Assembly: GCF_900129375.1 (NCBI RefSeq)
Contig: NZ_FQVN01000004.1
Coordinates: 310,001-374,000, forward strand
Direction: 5' to 3'
Origin: Streptoalloteichus hindustanus
GTDB taxonomy: Bacteria; Actinomycetota; Actinomycetes; Mycobacteriales; Pseudonocardiaceae
Length of the DNA stretch: 64,000 nt
Position numbers and translations under genes: made by a program. Below, one piece after another: positions 51,398 to 59,464 of this stretch. The notes beneath the pieces are model-generated. The model made no database searches. It saw only the letters and a list, made by a program, of their open reading frames with translations, and had not been told where the DNA came from. The number at the start of each line of letters is the position of its first letter. Positions within the stretch are counted from its first letter, which is position 1.

Positions 51398-52003
51398 TCA
51401 TTCCGGCGGGCCGTCCAGTTCGGCCCGGCGGCGCCGCAGTTCGGCGATGGTCTCGTCGAGCGTGTCGCGGTGCTGCTCGATCCCCGCGATCATCTTGTCG
51501 ATCAGGGTGCGCTTGCCCTCGACGGTCGTCGCGTCAACCTCGGTGTGCACGCGGTTGGTGACGAGCTGGACGAGTTCCTCCGCGCTGTCGGTGAGGCGCG
51601 CGATCGGCGATCGGCGGCGCTGCGCCTCCTGCTCGGGGTCGCGTTCGTTCCACACCGCGTCACTCATCGTGTTCGTGAGGGCTTCGTCGGTGGCGCGGAA
51701 GTTCAGGATCACCCGCTCCATCGCCTCGCGCACCGCGGCCCGGCTGTCCGGCCCGGACGGCCGCTCCCGCCAGTTCCGCTCCCCGCCGCGCCGCTTGTAG
51801 TGCTGCTGCATGGCCTGCTTGGAGCGGTCGCCGTAGACCGAGCCCAGACGTTCCCACGTCCAGCCGTTGTCGATGATCGACTCGATGAGGGTGAGCTCGG
51901 CGTGGTTCACGGTCTCGTGCGCCCTGGCCATCATGCGCAGGGCGGCGACTGACTGGACGATCGCGGGCGGCTCTCCCGCGGTGGCGGGGTCGACGTACTT
52001 CAT
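51398..52003 (-). CDS. HTH protein with helical C-terminus, probably autoregulated
   Basis: This 201-aa protein has an HTH-like segment at about residues 45-75 (IESIIDNGWTWERLGSVYGD then RSKQAMQQHYKRR) that resembles a sigma-4/response-regulator recognition helix pair. The C-terminal part is strongly helical and charged (AEELVQLVTNRVHTEVDATT, HRDTLDETIAELRRRRAELD) and may form a coiled coil. The ATG at 52003 abuts a 50-bp palindrome that covers a TTGACA-like promoter, so the mRNA may be leaderless and repressed by its product. It neighbours an integrase fragment, suggesting an element-borne regulator. Family unknown. Confidence 0.7.
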   Translation of the reverse strand: MKYVDPATAGEPPAIVQSVAALRMMARAHETVNHAELTLIESIIDNGWTWERLGSVYGDRSKQAMQQHYKRRGGERNWRERPSGPDSRAAVREAMERVILNFRATDEALTNTMSDAVWNERDPEQEAQRRRSPIARLTDSAEELVQLVTNRVHTEVDATTVEGKRTLIDKMIAGIEQHRDTLDETIAELRRRRAELDGPPE

Positions 52004-52004
52004 G

Positions 52005-52054
52005 GCGTCAACGTATGCGTTGACAATAGATCTTGTCAACGCACACGTTGACGC
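52005..52054. promoter_or_regulatory. 50-bp near-perfect palindrome, operator/promoter
   Basis: The arms are 22 bp each (52005-52026 and 52033-52054) with one mismatch and a 6-bp spacer TAGATC. Each arm holds GTCAACG and CGTTGAC half-sites, giving four in all. TTGACA occurs in both orientations (TTGACAAtagatcTTGTCAA). The left end lies one base from the ATG of the minus-strand HTH gene. Confidence 0.88.
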
Positions 52055-52234
52055 CTGGAGGAACGATCTACCGCAACGCCCTCCGGCGCACGCCGAGAAC
52101 CGGCGACAGCCCAGTGCCATCACGGTCCGACGTCAGACGACCCACGTCAGGGCGCGGCGGCGTTCCCTGTCACATCGGTGGAGCGACGTGTGAGCGAGCC
52201 CCACCGAGAACACCCTGCGAGGAAGGACCCGACC

Positions 52235-52918
52235 ATGACCGCCGTCGCGACGCCCGCCACCGCCACCACTACCGCCACCATCGCCGTCTCCGGTTCGGCC
52301 GGCACCCGCGCCCTGCTGGCCGCCGGGGCGGTGTCCGCGCCCCTGTGGTCGGTGGTCTCCCTGGCCCAGGCCGCCACCCGTGCGGGCTTCGACCTGACCC
52401 GGCACCCGCTCAGCGCGTTGAGCACCGGTTCGCCGGGCTGGCTGCAGATCGCCAACTTCGTGGTCGCCGGCGCGCTGACCGTGGCGGGGTCGGTGGGTCT
52501 GCGCCGGGTCATGCGGGGCGCGGCGGGCGGCCGGTGGGCGCCGAGGCTGGTCCTGGTCAACGGTCTGGGCATGATCGCGGCGGGGCTGATGGTCATGGAC
52601 CCGGCCGACGGTTTCCCGCTGGGCACGCCCGCCGGCGCGCCGGGGGAGCTGACCTGGCACAGCTACGGCCACATGGCCGCCGGTTCGATCGCCTTCACCG
52701 CCCTGATCGCCGCCTGCCTCGTGCTGGGCCGCCACTTCGCCCGCGACGGGCGTCGGGGTCGGGCCGCGGCCTCCCGGGTGGCCGGCACCGCGCTGCTGCT
52801 GGGCAACGGCTGGGCGATGAGCGGCGCCGCCGGCGGCTCGCTGACCCTGGCCGGCGGGGCGATCACCGCGATGCTGTGGGTCTCGGTGGTCGCCGCCGGG
52901 TTCCGCCACGCCCTGTGA
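52235..52918 (+). CDS. DUF998-family membrane protein
   Basis: This 227-aa protein with six hydrophobic segments starts with a Thr/Ala-rich stretch, then LLAAGAVSAPLWSVVSLAQA, FDLTRHPLSALSTGSPGWLQ (the RHPLS-LS-G--GW signature of DUF998), FVVAGALTVAGSVGLRRVM, GMIAAGLMVMDPADGFP and HSYGHMAAGSIAF. The family is widespread in actinobacteria with no proven function. The ATG at 52235 has GAGGAAGGACC upstream. It is followed by a DUF1801 gene after 70 bp. Confidence 0.83.
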   Translation: MTAVATPATATTTATIAVSGSAGTRALLAAGAVSAPLWSVVSLAQAATRAGFDLTRHPLSALSTGSPGWLQIANFVVAGALTVAGSVGLRRVMRGAAGGRWAPRLVLVNGLGMIAAGLMVMDPADGFPLGTPAGAPGELTWHSYGHMAAGSIAFTALIAACLVLGRHFARDGRRGRAAASRVAGTALLLGNGWAMSGAAGGSLTLAGGAITAMLWVSVVAAGFRHAL

Positions 52919-52991
52919 CCTCGTGACCTTCCCACCCGCCTGACCCGCCCCCACCGACCATCCACCTCACGCTCCCGAAGGATTGAGTGAC

Positions 52992-53363
52992 ATGACCACG
53001 TCCACCGCCGTGCAGGACTACTTCGCCGCCCGCCCCGCGACCCAGCGTCAGATCGCCGACGAGCTCGTGCCGCTCATCGAGGCGGTGCTGCCCGGGGCCG
53101 GCGCGGTCTGGCACGGGCACCCGGTGTGGAGCCTGGGCGTGGCCCCCGGCAAGTCCCCGGTCTGCTACGTCAAGGCGCACGCCCAGCACGTGACCTTCGG
53201 GGTGTGGCGGGGACAGGAGATCACCGACCCCTCCGGCCGGCTCGAACCCAACGCGCGGACGATGACCAGCGTGAAGCTGCGCGCGGCGGCCGACATCGAC
53301 GCCGAGCTGTTCGGGTCCTGGCTGCGCCAGGCGCGGGAGCTGGAGCAGCCCCACCGCGACTGA
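52992..53363 (+). CDS. DUF1801-family protein (YdhG-like)
   Basis: This 123-aa soluble protein has the DUF1801 pattern: DYFAARPATQRQIADELVPL, VWHGHPVWSLG, CYVKAHAQHVTFGVWRGQEI and SVKLRAAADID. The fold is a small alpha/beta roll; the function is undefined. It is probably cotranscribed with the DUF998 gene and ends at a strong hairpin. Confidence 0.86.
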   Translation: MTTSTAVQDYFAARPATQRQIADELVPLIEAVLPGAGAVWHGHPVWSLGVAPGKSPVCYVKAHAQHVTFGVWRGQEITDPSGRLEPNARTMTSVKLRAAADIDAELFGSWLRQARELEQPHRD

Positions 53364-53382
53364 GACCTCGGACGCGCGTGCC

Positions 53383-53424
53383 GTCGGCGCCGGGTGGACA
53401 GCGGGACGTCCACCCGGCGCCGAC
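53383..53424 (+). terminator. Strong terminator after the DUF1801 gene
   Basis: A perfect 17-bp stem GTCGGCGCCGGGTGGAC / GTCCACCCGGCGCCGAC has an 8-nt loop, followed by GTGCTTGCG. Confidence 0.85.
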
Positions 53425-53570
53425 GTGCTTGCGCGGCCAACCCCACCCGGCGCGGCGGCGTCGGGGAAACAGGTTCCGGGGGCGGCGGCGCGCCGTGGTC
53501 GGGGGGTGCTAGCGTGGCGTCAGCGGAGATCATCGAGATCGGCCGCCGGACTCTGGTAGGGGATGAGTTG

Positions 53571-53636
53571 ATGTCTGCCATCGTCGCCGCCTTCCGCGGC
53601 ACGCGAAGCGTCCTCACCCTCCGGGTCCCGGCCTGA
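53571..53636 (+). CDS. Short leader peptide upstream of the GNAT gene
   Basis: This 21-codon frame (MSAIVAAFRGTRSVLTLRVPA) is preceded by GGTAGGGGATGAGTTG. It is a paralogue of the rsgA leader at 46106: same start context GAGTTGATGTCTGCC, same ending pattern V/I-L-T-x-R-x-P-x, same TGACCTGA context. It precedes a hairpin and the acetyltransferase gene. Confidence 0.62.
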   Translation: MSAIVAAFRGTRSVLTLRVPA

Positions 53637-53722
53637 CCTGAACCCCTTCGCCCGCCCCTACCTTGGGGTGGGCCGTGTCGGGGAGGCCGCTGTCGGGGCC
53701 CCTGTCGTCAAGGGACTCTGCG
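53637..53722 (+). promoter_or_regulatory. Attenuator-like leader region of the GNAT gene
   Basis: A hairpin GCCCGCCCC-TACCTT-GGGGTGGGC (53650-53673, one G-U pair) begins 13 bases after the leader stop. The conserved block GGGGCCCCTGT (53695-53705), AAGGG and CGTTGTCTC follows as at rsgA. A TTG at 53723, in frame with the acetyltransferase, corresponds exactly to the rsgA start codon. Confidence 0.52.
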
Positions 53723-53908
53723 TTGTCTCCACCTTCCCGGTGGCAGGAGCACGCTCCACCGCTGTCCGAGCGGAACGCCACCCTCCCTCCGGCGCACCCC
53801 GGGTCGTCCCCGGTTGGCGCCGTGTCACGACACGAGAACACCCCCAGGGGCGCGCACGGCGCCGCCCCGCGCACCTGCCTGACCTCCGCACCCCAGAACG
53901 GAACCGCG

Positions 53909-54421
53909 ATGACCACCTGGACCACCCGCCCGGAGACCCCGGCCGACATCCCCGCGATCCGCGCGATCGTCACCGCCGCCTTCCCCACCCCGCTGGAGGC
54001 CGACCTGGTCGACGCGCTGCGCGCCGACCCGCTGGCCTGGATCCCCGAGCTGTCGGTGGTGGCCCAGGCCCCGGACGGCACGCTGGCCGGGCACGCCCTG
54101 CTCACCCGCTGCCACGTCGACGGCCACCCCGCGCTCGCGCTCGCGCCGTGCGCGGTCCTGCCCGCCCACCAGCGGTCGGGGGCCGGCTCGGCCGCGATCC
54201 GCGCCGCGCTGACGGCCGCCCGCGAGCGGGGTGAGGGCCTGGTGCTGGTGCTGGGCCACCCCGAGTACTACCCGAGGTTCGGGTTCGTCCCGGCCTCCCG
54301 GTACGGCATCCGGGCGCCCTTCGAGGTGCCGGACGAGGCGATGATGGCGCTGCCGCTGGAGGAGTCCCGCCCGGTGCCCTCGGGCGTGATCCGCTACGCC
54401 GCGGCGTTCGACGGCGTCTGA
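53909..54421 (+). CDS. GNAT-family N-acetyltransferase
   Basis: This 170-aa protein has typical elements: WTTRPETPADIPAIRAIVTA, CHVDGHPALALAPCAVLPAH, the acetyl-CoA loop QRSGAGSAAIRAALTAARER and VLVLGHPEYYPRFGFVPASR, the last characteristic of the YhbS-type branch. The ATG at 53909 fits family length. The frame is open back to a TTG at 53723 whose context is conserved with rsgA, which would add 62 low-complexity residues. Expression under a leader peptide suggests an inducible resistance or stress function; the acceptor is unknown. Confidence 0.86.
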   Translation: MTTWTTRPETPADIPAIRAIVTAAFPTPLEADLVDALRADPLAWIPELSVVAQAPDGTLAGHALLTRCHVDGHPALALAPCAVLPAHQRSGAGSAAIRAALTAARERGEGLVLVLGHPEYYPRFGFVPASRYGIRAPFEVPDEAMMALPLEESRPVPSGVIRYAAAFDGV

Positions 54422-54427
54422 TCACCA

Positions 54428-54466
54428 CGTGGTGCGGCGGTGGGGTGTTCCCCCCGCCGCACCACG
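54428..54466 (+). terminator. Terminator after the GNAT gene
   Basis: CGTGGTGCGGCGG and CCGCCGCACCACG form a perfect 13-bp stem, seven bases after the stop. Confidence 0.82.
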
Positions 54467-54508
54467 GCGCTCGCGCCACCACCGGTGGGCGGCAGGACGT
54501 CCCTGTAT

Positions 54509-55124
54509 GTCCACTGTGGACAGTGCTCGGTGAACCCTGGACCTCGACGGTGACACGGAACCGCTGCCCGCGAAGAGTTCGGATGGTGACCGCGACATCG
54601 ACCCCGCGCCCTTGTTGCCGGTGGACTTCTTCCAGCCGGACCCGGTAGCCCTCGTCGCGGAACCATTCGGCCAGGACCCGCTTGGCCCGGTGGGTGGGAC
54701 CTTCCGGTTCGCTCCAGCAGTCCGAGCCGGGCTGATGCGCGAAGCGGGCGACTTCGACCCAGCCCCACGCGGCCGAGTTCACGGGCCGGTGATGTTCGGA
54801 TCGGTGGAGGGTCCGTGGATGGTCAGCACGACCTGCTCTTTGCTGATCTCCGCGCATAAGTCGGTGCTCGCGCCGTGTCGGCCGGAGAACAGGTGGCGGG
54901 TGCGGTCGCTTCCCGGGCAGGTGGGCGATGATGGTGGCCCGGCATCCGGCGCAGCAGTCGAAGGCCAGGCCAGGGGTGTTGGTGTTTTTCCACGCGGACA
55001 ACCGGTCGAGGCTCTGCTGGAGAATCGCGGCGTCGTGGTCGGCCAGCGCCCGGCACACCGAGGCGACCGAAGGGTACTGACCGGCGTTGTCAGTTTCCGA
55101 AGTCGACCTCGCGGCACCGACCAC
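54509..55124 (-). pseudogene. Degenerate coding region, possibly CoiA-like
   Basis: On the minus strand one frame encodes protein-like segments: FDCCAGCRATIIAHLPG, WGWVEVARFAHQPGSDCWSE, THRAKRVLAEWFRDEGYRVR and FRVTVEVQGS. The HF/AH-H-Cys-His-x-x-x-K layout recalls CoiA-type competence/nuclease proteins. Between the segments the reading switches frames (another frame gives EISKEQVVLTIHGPSTDPN), and no convincing start with a ribosome binding site is seen. I treat it as a decayed gene. The left end coincides with a GTCCACTGTGGAC element. Confidence 0.35.
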
Positions 55125-55190
55125 CCCATCGACCGGGTGCCGGTCTTCGGCTGACCCCGTCGAGGGTGACGGAGGCCGTGACGGCGATCC

Positions 55191-55667
55191 TCACCGTCCG
55201 ACCTCACGTTGGACCAGTCGGGCGAGCTGGTCGGTGGTGGTGCGCCAGCCCTGGGTGAAGCCCAGCTCGGTGTGCCGGGCGCGGGCGGCGGGGTCGGCGT
55301 GGCGCACGACGATCCGGTAGTCGGTGCCGTCGGGGTGGTCGCGCAGCACGACCTCGGCGGTCATCGGGACCGGCGCGGGGTTCGCGGGGCGCCATCCGCT
55401 GTCGATCGCGTTGGTGAACACGATCCGCTCGTACTCGTCCACCACGAGGAAGCACGCGTCCAGGTGCGGGGTGAACGCGTCGCCGTCGTCGCTGATCAGC
55501 GTGACGAACGCGCCGCCGGGGCGGACGTCGAGGCGCTGGACGCGGCACCGGGTCGGGGCGGGCACCCACCACTGCTCCAGGTGCGTCGGATCGGTCCACG
55601 CGTCCCAGACCTGCTTGCGGGGCGCGCGGATGACCCGGTCGATGCCGAGGTCGAGTTCGGGGTTCAC
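55191..55667 (-). CDS. SRPBCC (AHSA1-like) protein
   Basis: This 158-aa single START-like domain shows LGIDRVIRAPRKQVWDAWTD, THLEQWWVPAP, DVRPGGAFVTLISDDGD and GFTQGWRTTTDQLARLVQ. Such proteins bind hydrophobic ligands; many are paired with ArsR regulators. The GTG start overlaps the stop of the ArsR gene (GTGA). A second ArsR-SRPBCC pair lies at 63.3-64 kb. Confidence 0.88.
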   Translation of the reverse strand: MNPELDLGIDRVIRAPRKQVWDAWTDPTHLEQWWVPAPTRCRVQRLDVRPGGAFVTLISDDGDAFTPHLDACFLVVDEYERIVFTNAIDSGWRPANPAPVPMTAEVVLRDHPDGTDYRIVVRHADPAARARHTELGFTQGWRTTTDQLARLVQREVGR

Positions 55668-55999
55668 TGCTTCTCCTTCGGGGTGGTGACGTGCCGCTCC
55701 AGGCGGTCGGTGCGGTCGGTCCAGACGCGGCGCTGCTCGGCGAGCCAGTCCTCGACGAGCGCGAAGCGCTCCCGGTTGAGCTCGCAGACGCGCACCCGGC
55801 CGGACTTCGCCGTGCGGATCAGGCCGTTGGACTCCAGCACCCGCACGTGCTTCATGAAGGACGGCAACGTCATGGGGGCGTCCCCGGCCAGGTCGCCGAT
55901 GCTCGCCGGCCCGCGTCCGAGCCGCCGGACCACCGCGCGCCTGGTCGGGTCGGCGAGCGCCGTGAACACGCCGTCGAGCTCATCCGAATACTGAGCCAT
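55664..55999 (-). CDS. ArsR-family winged-helix regulator
   Basis: This 111-aa protein has the core FTALADPTRRAVVRRLGRGP, ASIGDLAG-APMTLPSFMKHV, RVLESNGLIRTAKSGRVRV and the helical end. No metal-binding CxC motif is present, so it belongs to the non-metal group paired with SRPBCC proteins. The ATG is at 55999. The inverted repeat at 56022-56049 upstream may be its operator or a terminator-like hairpin. Confidence 0.9.
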   Translation of the reverse strand: MAQYSDELDGVFTALADPTRRAVVRRLGRGPASIGDLAGDAPMTLPSFMKHVRVLESNGLIRTAKSGRVRVCELNRERFALVEDWLAEQRRVWTDRTDRLERHVTTPKEKQ

Positions 56000-56021
56000 G
56001 AGGCTAAGTATTAGCCTGGCG

Positions 56022-56049
56022 CGACACTGAGCGCAAGGGCTCAGTGTCG
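56022..56049. promoter_or_regulatory. 11-bp inverted repeat upstream of the ArsR-SRPBCC operon
   Basis: CGACACTGAGC and GCTCAGTGTCG face each other across GCAAGG, about 25 bases upstream of the ArsR ATG; GGCG/CGCC extends the pairing outside. Confidence 0.6.
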
Positions 56050-56173
56050 CCGCCAGGACCCGCGGTCACCCTGATCGGCTGCACCACTCCCACGTCGGAA
56101 TCACCACGGGGCGCGGTGTCGGGGCGACGACGCGAGGCGCGCGGGCACAGGGGGCGCCGTCGTCCTCAGCGGA

Positions 56174-56326
56174 TCACACGCAGGCGAACGGAAGACTCAG
56201 GTCGCACACGAGCGGCAGGTCGCTCTGCGCCCGCGCCGAGGGCTCGGGCAGCCGCACCTCGACGATCCGCGCCGCGAGATCCTCGATGAGCTGGTCCAGA
56301 TCCGACAGCTCCATGATCGTGTTCAC
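56174..56326 (-). CDS. Orphan 50-aa peptide, SapB/AmfS-like RiPP precursor candidate
   Basis: The GTG start follows an excellent AGGAAGGAAG site. Residues 1-24 form an acidic amphipathic helix (MNTIMELSDLDQLIEDLAAR then IVEV). Residues 29-50 (PSARAQSDLPLVC then DLSLPFACV) contain two Ser-containing units each ending in Cys. The C-terminal pattern S-x(5)-C-x-x-S-x(4)-C loosely recalls the two-ring SapB/AmfS-type class III lanthipeptides, and the LSDLDQL segment recalls their LxLQ leader motif. No lanthionine synthetase is seen in the window, so modification is unproven. It lies 150 bp downstream of a secreted S33 peptidase gene on the same strand. It could be a plain small protein. Confidence 0.55.
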   Translation of the reverse strand: MNTIMELSDLDQLIEDLAARIVEVRLPEPSARAQSDLPLVCDLSLPFACV

Positions 56327-56476
56327 GGGTCTTCCTTCCTGACGAGGGCGGCCGCTCGGGGGGCCGGCTCCGCCGTGCCGATCCCCGGAGAGGTCCTGGC
56401 GGACCTGGCCGTCCCACTGTCGCCCAGCGGCGGGGGCCGCGCTGGATGACCACACCGGACGGGCCGCCGGCCCGGG

Positions 56477-57973
56477 TCAGGCGGGTTGCTCCACCGCCGG
56501 GCAGTGGGTGTCGGGCGCGGGGGAGAGCCGGTCGACCAGGTAGCGGTCGATCGCCCCGGTCATGCACGGGCTGGCCGGCAGGTAGACCTCGTGGCGGGCG
56601 CCGTCGTAGGTGAGCAGGGTCGAGCCCGGGAGCTGCTCGGCCACCGACCGGGCCCACGGGTGCGGGGTGGCGACGTCGTGCCGGGCGTTGGCCACCAGGA
56701 CCGGCGCGAGGTGCGGGACGCGCAGGCGGTGCGGCGGGTTGGTCGTCGCGTCGGGCCAGCCCGCGCACCGCGTGATCCACTCCCAGCTCCACCGGTTGAC
56801 CCGGGTGTGCGGGGCGGCGCGGACGCTCAGCTCCCAGTACTGGTCCAGGCGGGCGGGGTCGGCGGCGTCGAACCGCCAGTCGGCGCACAGCAGGGGCGTG
56901 GGGCGGTGTTCGACGTCCGGGATGTCGGTGGGGGTGGTCTGCCGGTCGGGCTGGTGCGGCTGGGCCGAGGTCGCGGGGTCGGCCGCAGACGCGGTGTCGG
57001 GCGCGACGCGCAGGTCGGCCAGGCTGGCACCCAGGTCGTGCCACCGCAGTTCGCCGGAGCGCAGGGCGCCGTCGACGGAGGCCGACAGCGCGTCGGGGCT
57101 GACCGGCTGGTCGCGGCTGTCCCGGAGCCGGCCCCGCGCGGCCGCGTGCCACAGCTCGCCCAGGTGGCGTTGCGGGTCGCGGTCGCTCAAGTCGCAGGTC
57201 TGCGCGGTGCGGCACCAGCGGGCGAACGCGGCGAAGGCGTCCTCCAGACCCCACGCCGAGCTGGTCACGTACGCGCGCGGGTCGAGGCTGTGGTCCACGA
57301 CGCTGTCCAGGACCATCGCGCGGATGCGGGAGGGGAACAGCTCGGCGTAGGTCTGGCCGACCAGCGTGCCGTAGGAGATGCCGTAGTAGTTCAGCCGGGC
57401 CTCGCCCAGCGCCGCGCGCACGTGGTCCATGTCGCGGGCCAGGTCGGCGGAGCTGACGTGGTCGTAGAGCGCGCCGCTGAAGTGCCGGCAGCTGCGCGCC
57501 AGCGCCTGGTTCACCGCGACCCGGTGCTGGTGGTCGGTGGCGCCGGGCAGCAGGGGGAGGTTGTCGCGCTGGATGCGCAGGCCCTGGTCGCACCGCAGGT
57601 GGGTGTCGCGGGTGTCGATGCCGACGATGTCGAAGCGTTCCCGCAGTGTCGAGGTGAACGGCAGCTCGTCGCGGACCCAGCCCACCCCGGAGTCGCCGGG
57701 GCCGCCCGGGTTGACGATCAGCACGCCCCGGCGGCGGGCGGGGTCGGTGGCGGGGCGTCGCCCCAGGGCCAGGGTGAGGGTTTCGCCGTCGGGATGTCGC
57801 CAGTCGACGGGCACCGCGATGCTCGCGCACTGCATGCCGGTGGTCTCGGGGCAGTCCTGCCACCGCGGTTCCGCCGGTGGTGGGGTCTGGGCGTGGGCCG
57901 GTGGGGCCACCAGCGCCGAGAACGCGATCACGGCTGCTCCCAGCACGCGCAGGCAGGTGTGGCGACGACGCAT
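56477..57973 (-). CDS. Secreted S33 alpha/beta-hydrolase with TAP-like C-terminus
   Basis: This 498-aa precursor has a signal peptide (MRRRHTCLRVLGAAVIAFSA, cut near AHAQ). Features are WQDCPETTGMQCASIAVPVD, VLIVNPGGPGDSGVGWV (oxyanion), LNYYGISYGTLVGQTYAELF (nucleophile near residue 197), and the TAP-like C-terminal part with PVLVANARHDVATPHPWA (acid) and YDGARHEVYL (His). Six or more Cys suggest disulfides. Homologues are the tripeptidyl aminopeptidases of Streptomyces, which trim N-termini of secreted proteins. It starts at ATG 57973. The small peptide gene follows. Confidence 0.89.
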   Translation of the reverse strand: MRRRHTCLRVLGAAVIAFSALVAPPAHAQTPPPAEPRWQDCPETTGMQCASIAVPVDWRHPDGETLTLALGRRPATDPARRRGVLIVNPGGPGDSGVGWVRDELPFTSTLRERFDIVGIDTRDTHLRCDQGLRIQRDNLPLLPGATDHQHRVAVNQALARSCRHFSGALYDHVSSADLARDMDHVRAALGEARLNYYGISYGTLVGQTYAELFPSRIRAMVLDSVVDHSLDPRAYVTSSAWGLEDAFAAFARWCRTAQTCDLSDRDPQRHLGELWHAAARGRLRDSRDQPVSPDALSASVDGALRSGELRWHDLGASLADLRVAPDTASAADPATSAQPHQPDRQTTPTDIPDVEHRPTPLLCADWRFDAADPARLDQYWELSVRAAPHTRVNRWSWEWITRCAGWPDATTNPPHRLRVPHLAPVLVANARHDVATPHPWARSVAEQLPGSTLLTYDGARHEVYLPASPCMTGAIDRYLVDRLSPAPDTHCPAVEQPA

Positions 57974-58227
57974 CGGCCCTGTCCTCTCGGCGTCCACGAA
58001 GTCCACGAACCGTGGCGGGGGACAGGGTGTTCGCCCCACCGCCCCGGGGCGGGTCGACACGCGTGGCGAGGGCGGGGGACCACCCGATCTCACGACCTCC
58101 CCCGAGGGGGCCGGACCGGGCCCGCACCGCCTCGGCGCGGCGATAACCCGACGCCGGGAGATGACAGGGACTGGTACAACTGTCTTCATGATCAAATCGG
58201 GACGGGTGACCAGGGGGGACGGGCGGG

Positions 58228-59379
58228 ATGACCGAGATCCAGGGTGAGATCGCGCGGGGTTTCGAGCCGGTGCGGGACGCCTTCGCGGAGAACTTCGCGC
58301 GGGAACAGGAGATCGGCGCGGCGGTGACGGTGTACCAGCACGGCCGGCCCGTGGTCGACCTGTGGGCGGGCCAGGCCGACGCCGACACCGGCCGGGCCTG
58401 GACGAGCGACACGCTCCAGTTCGTCTTCTCCGCCACCAAGGGCGTCACGGCGATCTGCGCCCTGGTGCTGGCCCAGCGCGGGGCGTTGGACCTGGACGCC
58501 CCGGTGGCGGACTACTGGCCGGAGTTCGCGGCCGAGGGCAAGGGGCGGATTCCGGTGCGGTGGCTGCTCACCCACCAGGCCGGCCTGCCGGTGCTCGACG
58601 AGCGGGTTCCCCTGGCCGAGGCCCTGCGCTGGGACCCGGTGGTCGAGGCGCTGGCCGCGCAACGCCCGGTGTGGGAGCCGGGCACGGCGCACGGCTACCA
58701 CGCCCTGACCTACGGCTGGCTGGTGGGCGAGGTCGTCCGCCGGATCACCGGGCGGAGCCTGGGCTCCTTCCTCCGGGAGGAGATCGCCGCGCCGCTGGAC
58801 CTGGACTTCTGGATCGGCCTGCCAGCCGCCGAACACCACCGGGTCAGCCGCGCGATCTCCTGGGAAATGGAGGATCTGAAGGCATCGGTCGACGCCCCGG
58901 AGGTCATGTTCGACCCCACCTCGCTGGCGATGCGGACGCACCACGTCACCGAGCCCCAGTTCGACCACCGGGACCCGCGCGTGTGGGCGGCGGAGATGCC
59001 CTCGGTCAACGGGCTGGGCACCGCCCACTCCCTGGCCCGCCTCTACGCCGCGCTCGTCAGCGAGGTCGACGGCGTGCGCGTCCTGGACGAGCGCACCGTC
59101 GCCGAGGCCAGCACGGTGCACACCAGCGGCGTGGAGCGGATCCACGGGTTCGACATCCGCTACGGGCTGGGGTTCCTGTTGCCTCCGGAGAACGGACAGC
59201 CCAGCCCGCTGGTGGGTCCCCGGTCCTTCGGCCACCCCGGCTACGGCGGCTCGCTCGGCTTCGCCGACCCCGAGCACGGCCTCGGTTTCGGTTTCGTCGC
59301 CAACCACCTGGGTGCGCCGCAGTTGGTCGACCCCCGCTCGCTGCGCCTGGCGCGAGCTGTCTACGCCTGCCTGTCCTGA
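58228..59379 (+). CDS. Beta-lactamase-fold serine hydrolase (class C/esterase type)
   Basis: This 383-aa cytoplasmic protein has the SxxK motif FVFSATKGVTAI (Ser68, Lys71), the Tyr motif HGYHALTYGWLVGEVV near residue 155-160 and HPGYGGSLGFADPEHGLGFG in place of KTG. It fits family VIII esterases / beta-lactamase-related proteins (PF00144) more than true AmpC enzymes, and has no signal peptide. The ATG at 58228 follows GGGACGGGCGGG. It ends at a 17-bp terminator. Confidence 0.89.
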   Translation: MTEIQGEIARGFEPVRDAFAENFAREQEIGAAVTVYQHGRPVVDLWAGQADADTGRAWTSDTLQFVFSATKGVTAICALVLAQRGALDLDAPVADYWPEFAAEGKGRIPVRWLLTHQAGLPVLDERVPLAEALRWDPVVEALAAQRPVWEPGTAHGYHALTYGWLVGEVVRRITGRSLGSFLREEIAAPLDLDFWIGLPAAEHHRVSRAISWEMEDLKASVDAPEVMFDPTSLAMRTHHVTEPQFDHRDPRVWAAEMPSVNGLGTAHSLARLYAALVSEVDGVRVLDERTVAEASTVHTSGVERIHGFDIRYGLGFLLPPENGQPSPLVGPRSFGHPGYGGSLGFADPEHGLGFGFVANHLGAPQLVDPRSLRLARAVYACLS

Positions 59380-59382
59380 CCC

Positions 59383-59435
59383 GGCTGGACCGCTCCCCGC
59401 CTCAGCGTCCCCCCCCCGCGGGGAGCGGTCCAGCC
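59383..59435. terminator. Bidirectional terminator
   Basis: A perfect 17-bp stem GGCTGGACCGCTCCCCG and its complement span a 19-nt C-rich loop, between convergent genes. Confidence 0.85.
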
Positions 59436-59464
59436 AGCATCCCCCCTGGCGGTGGGGAGGTGGG

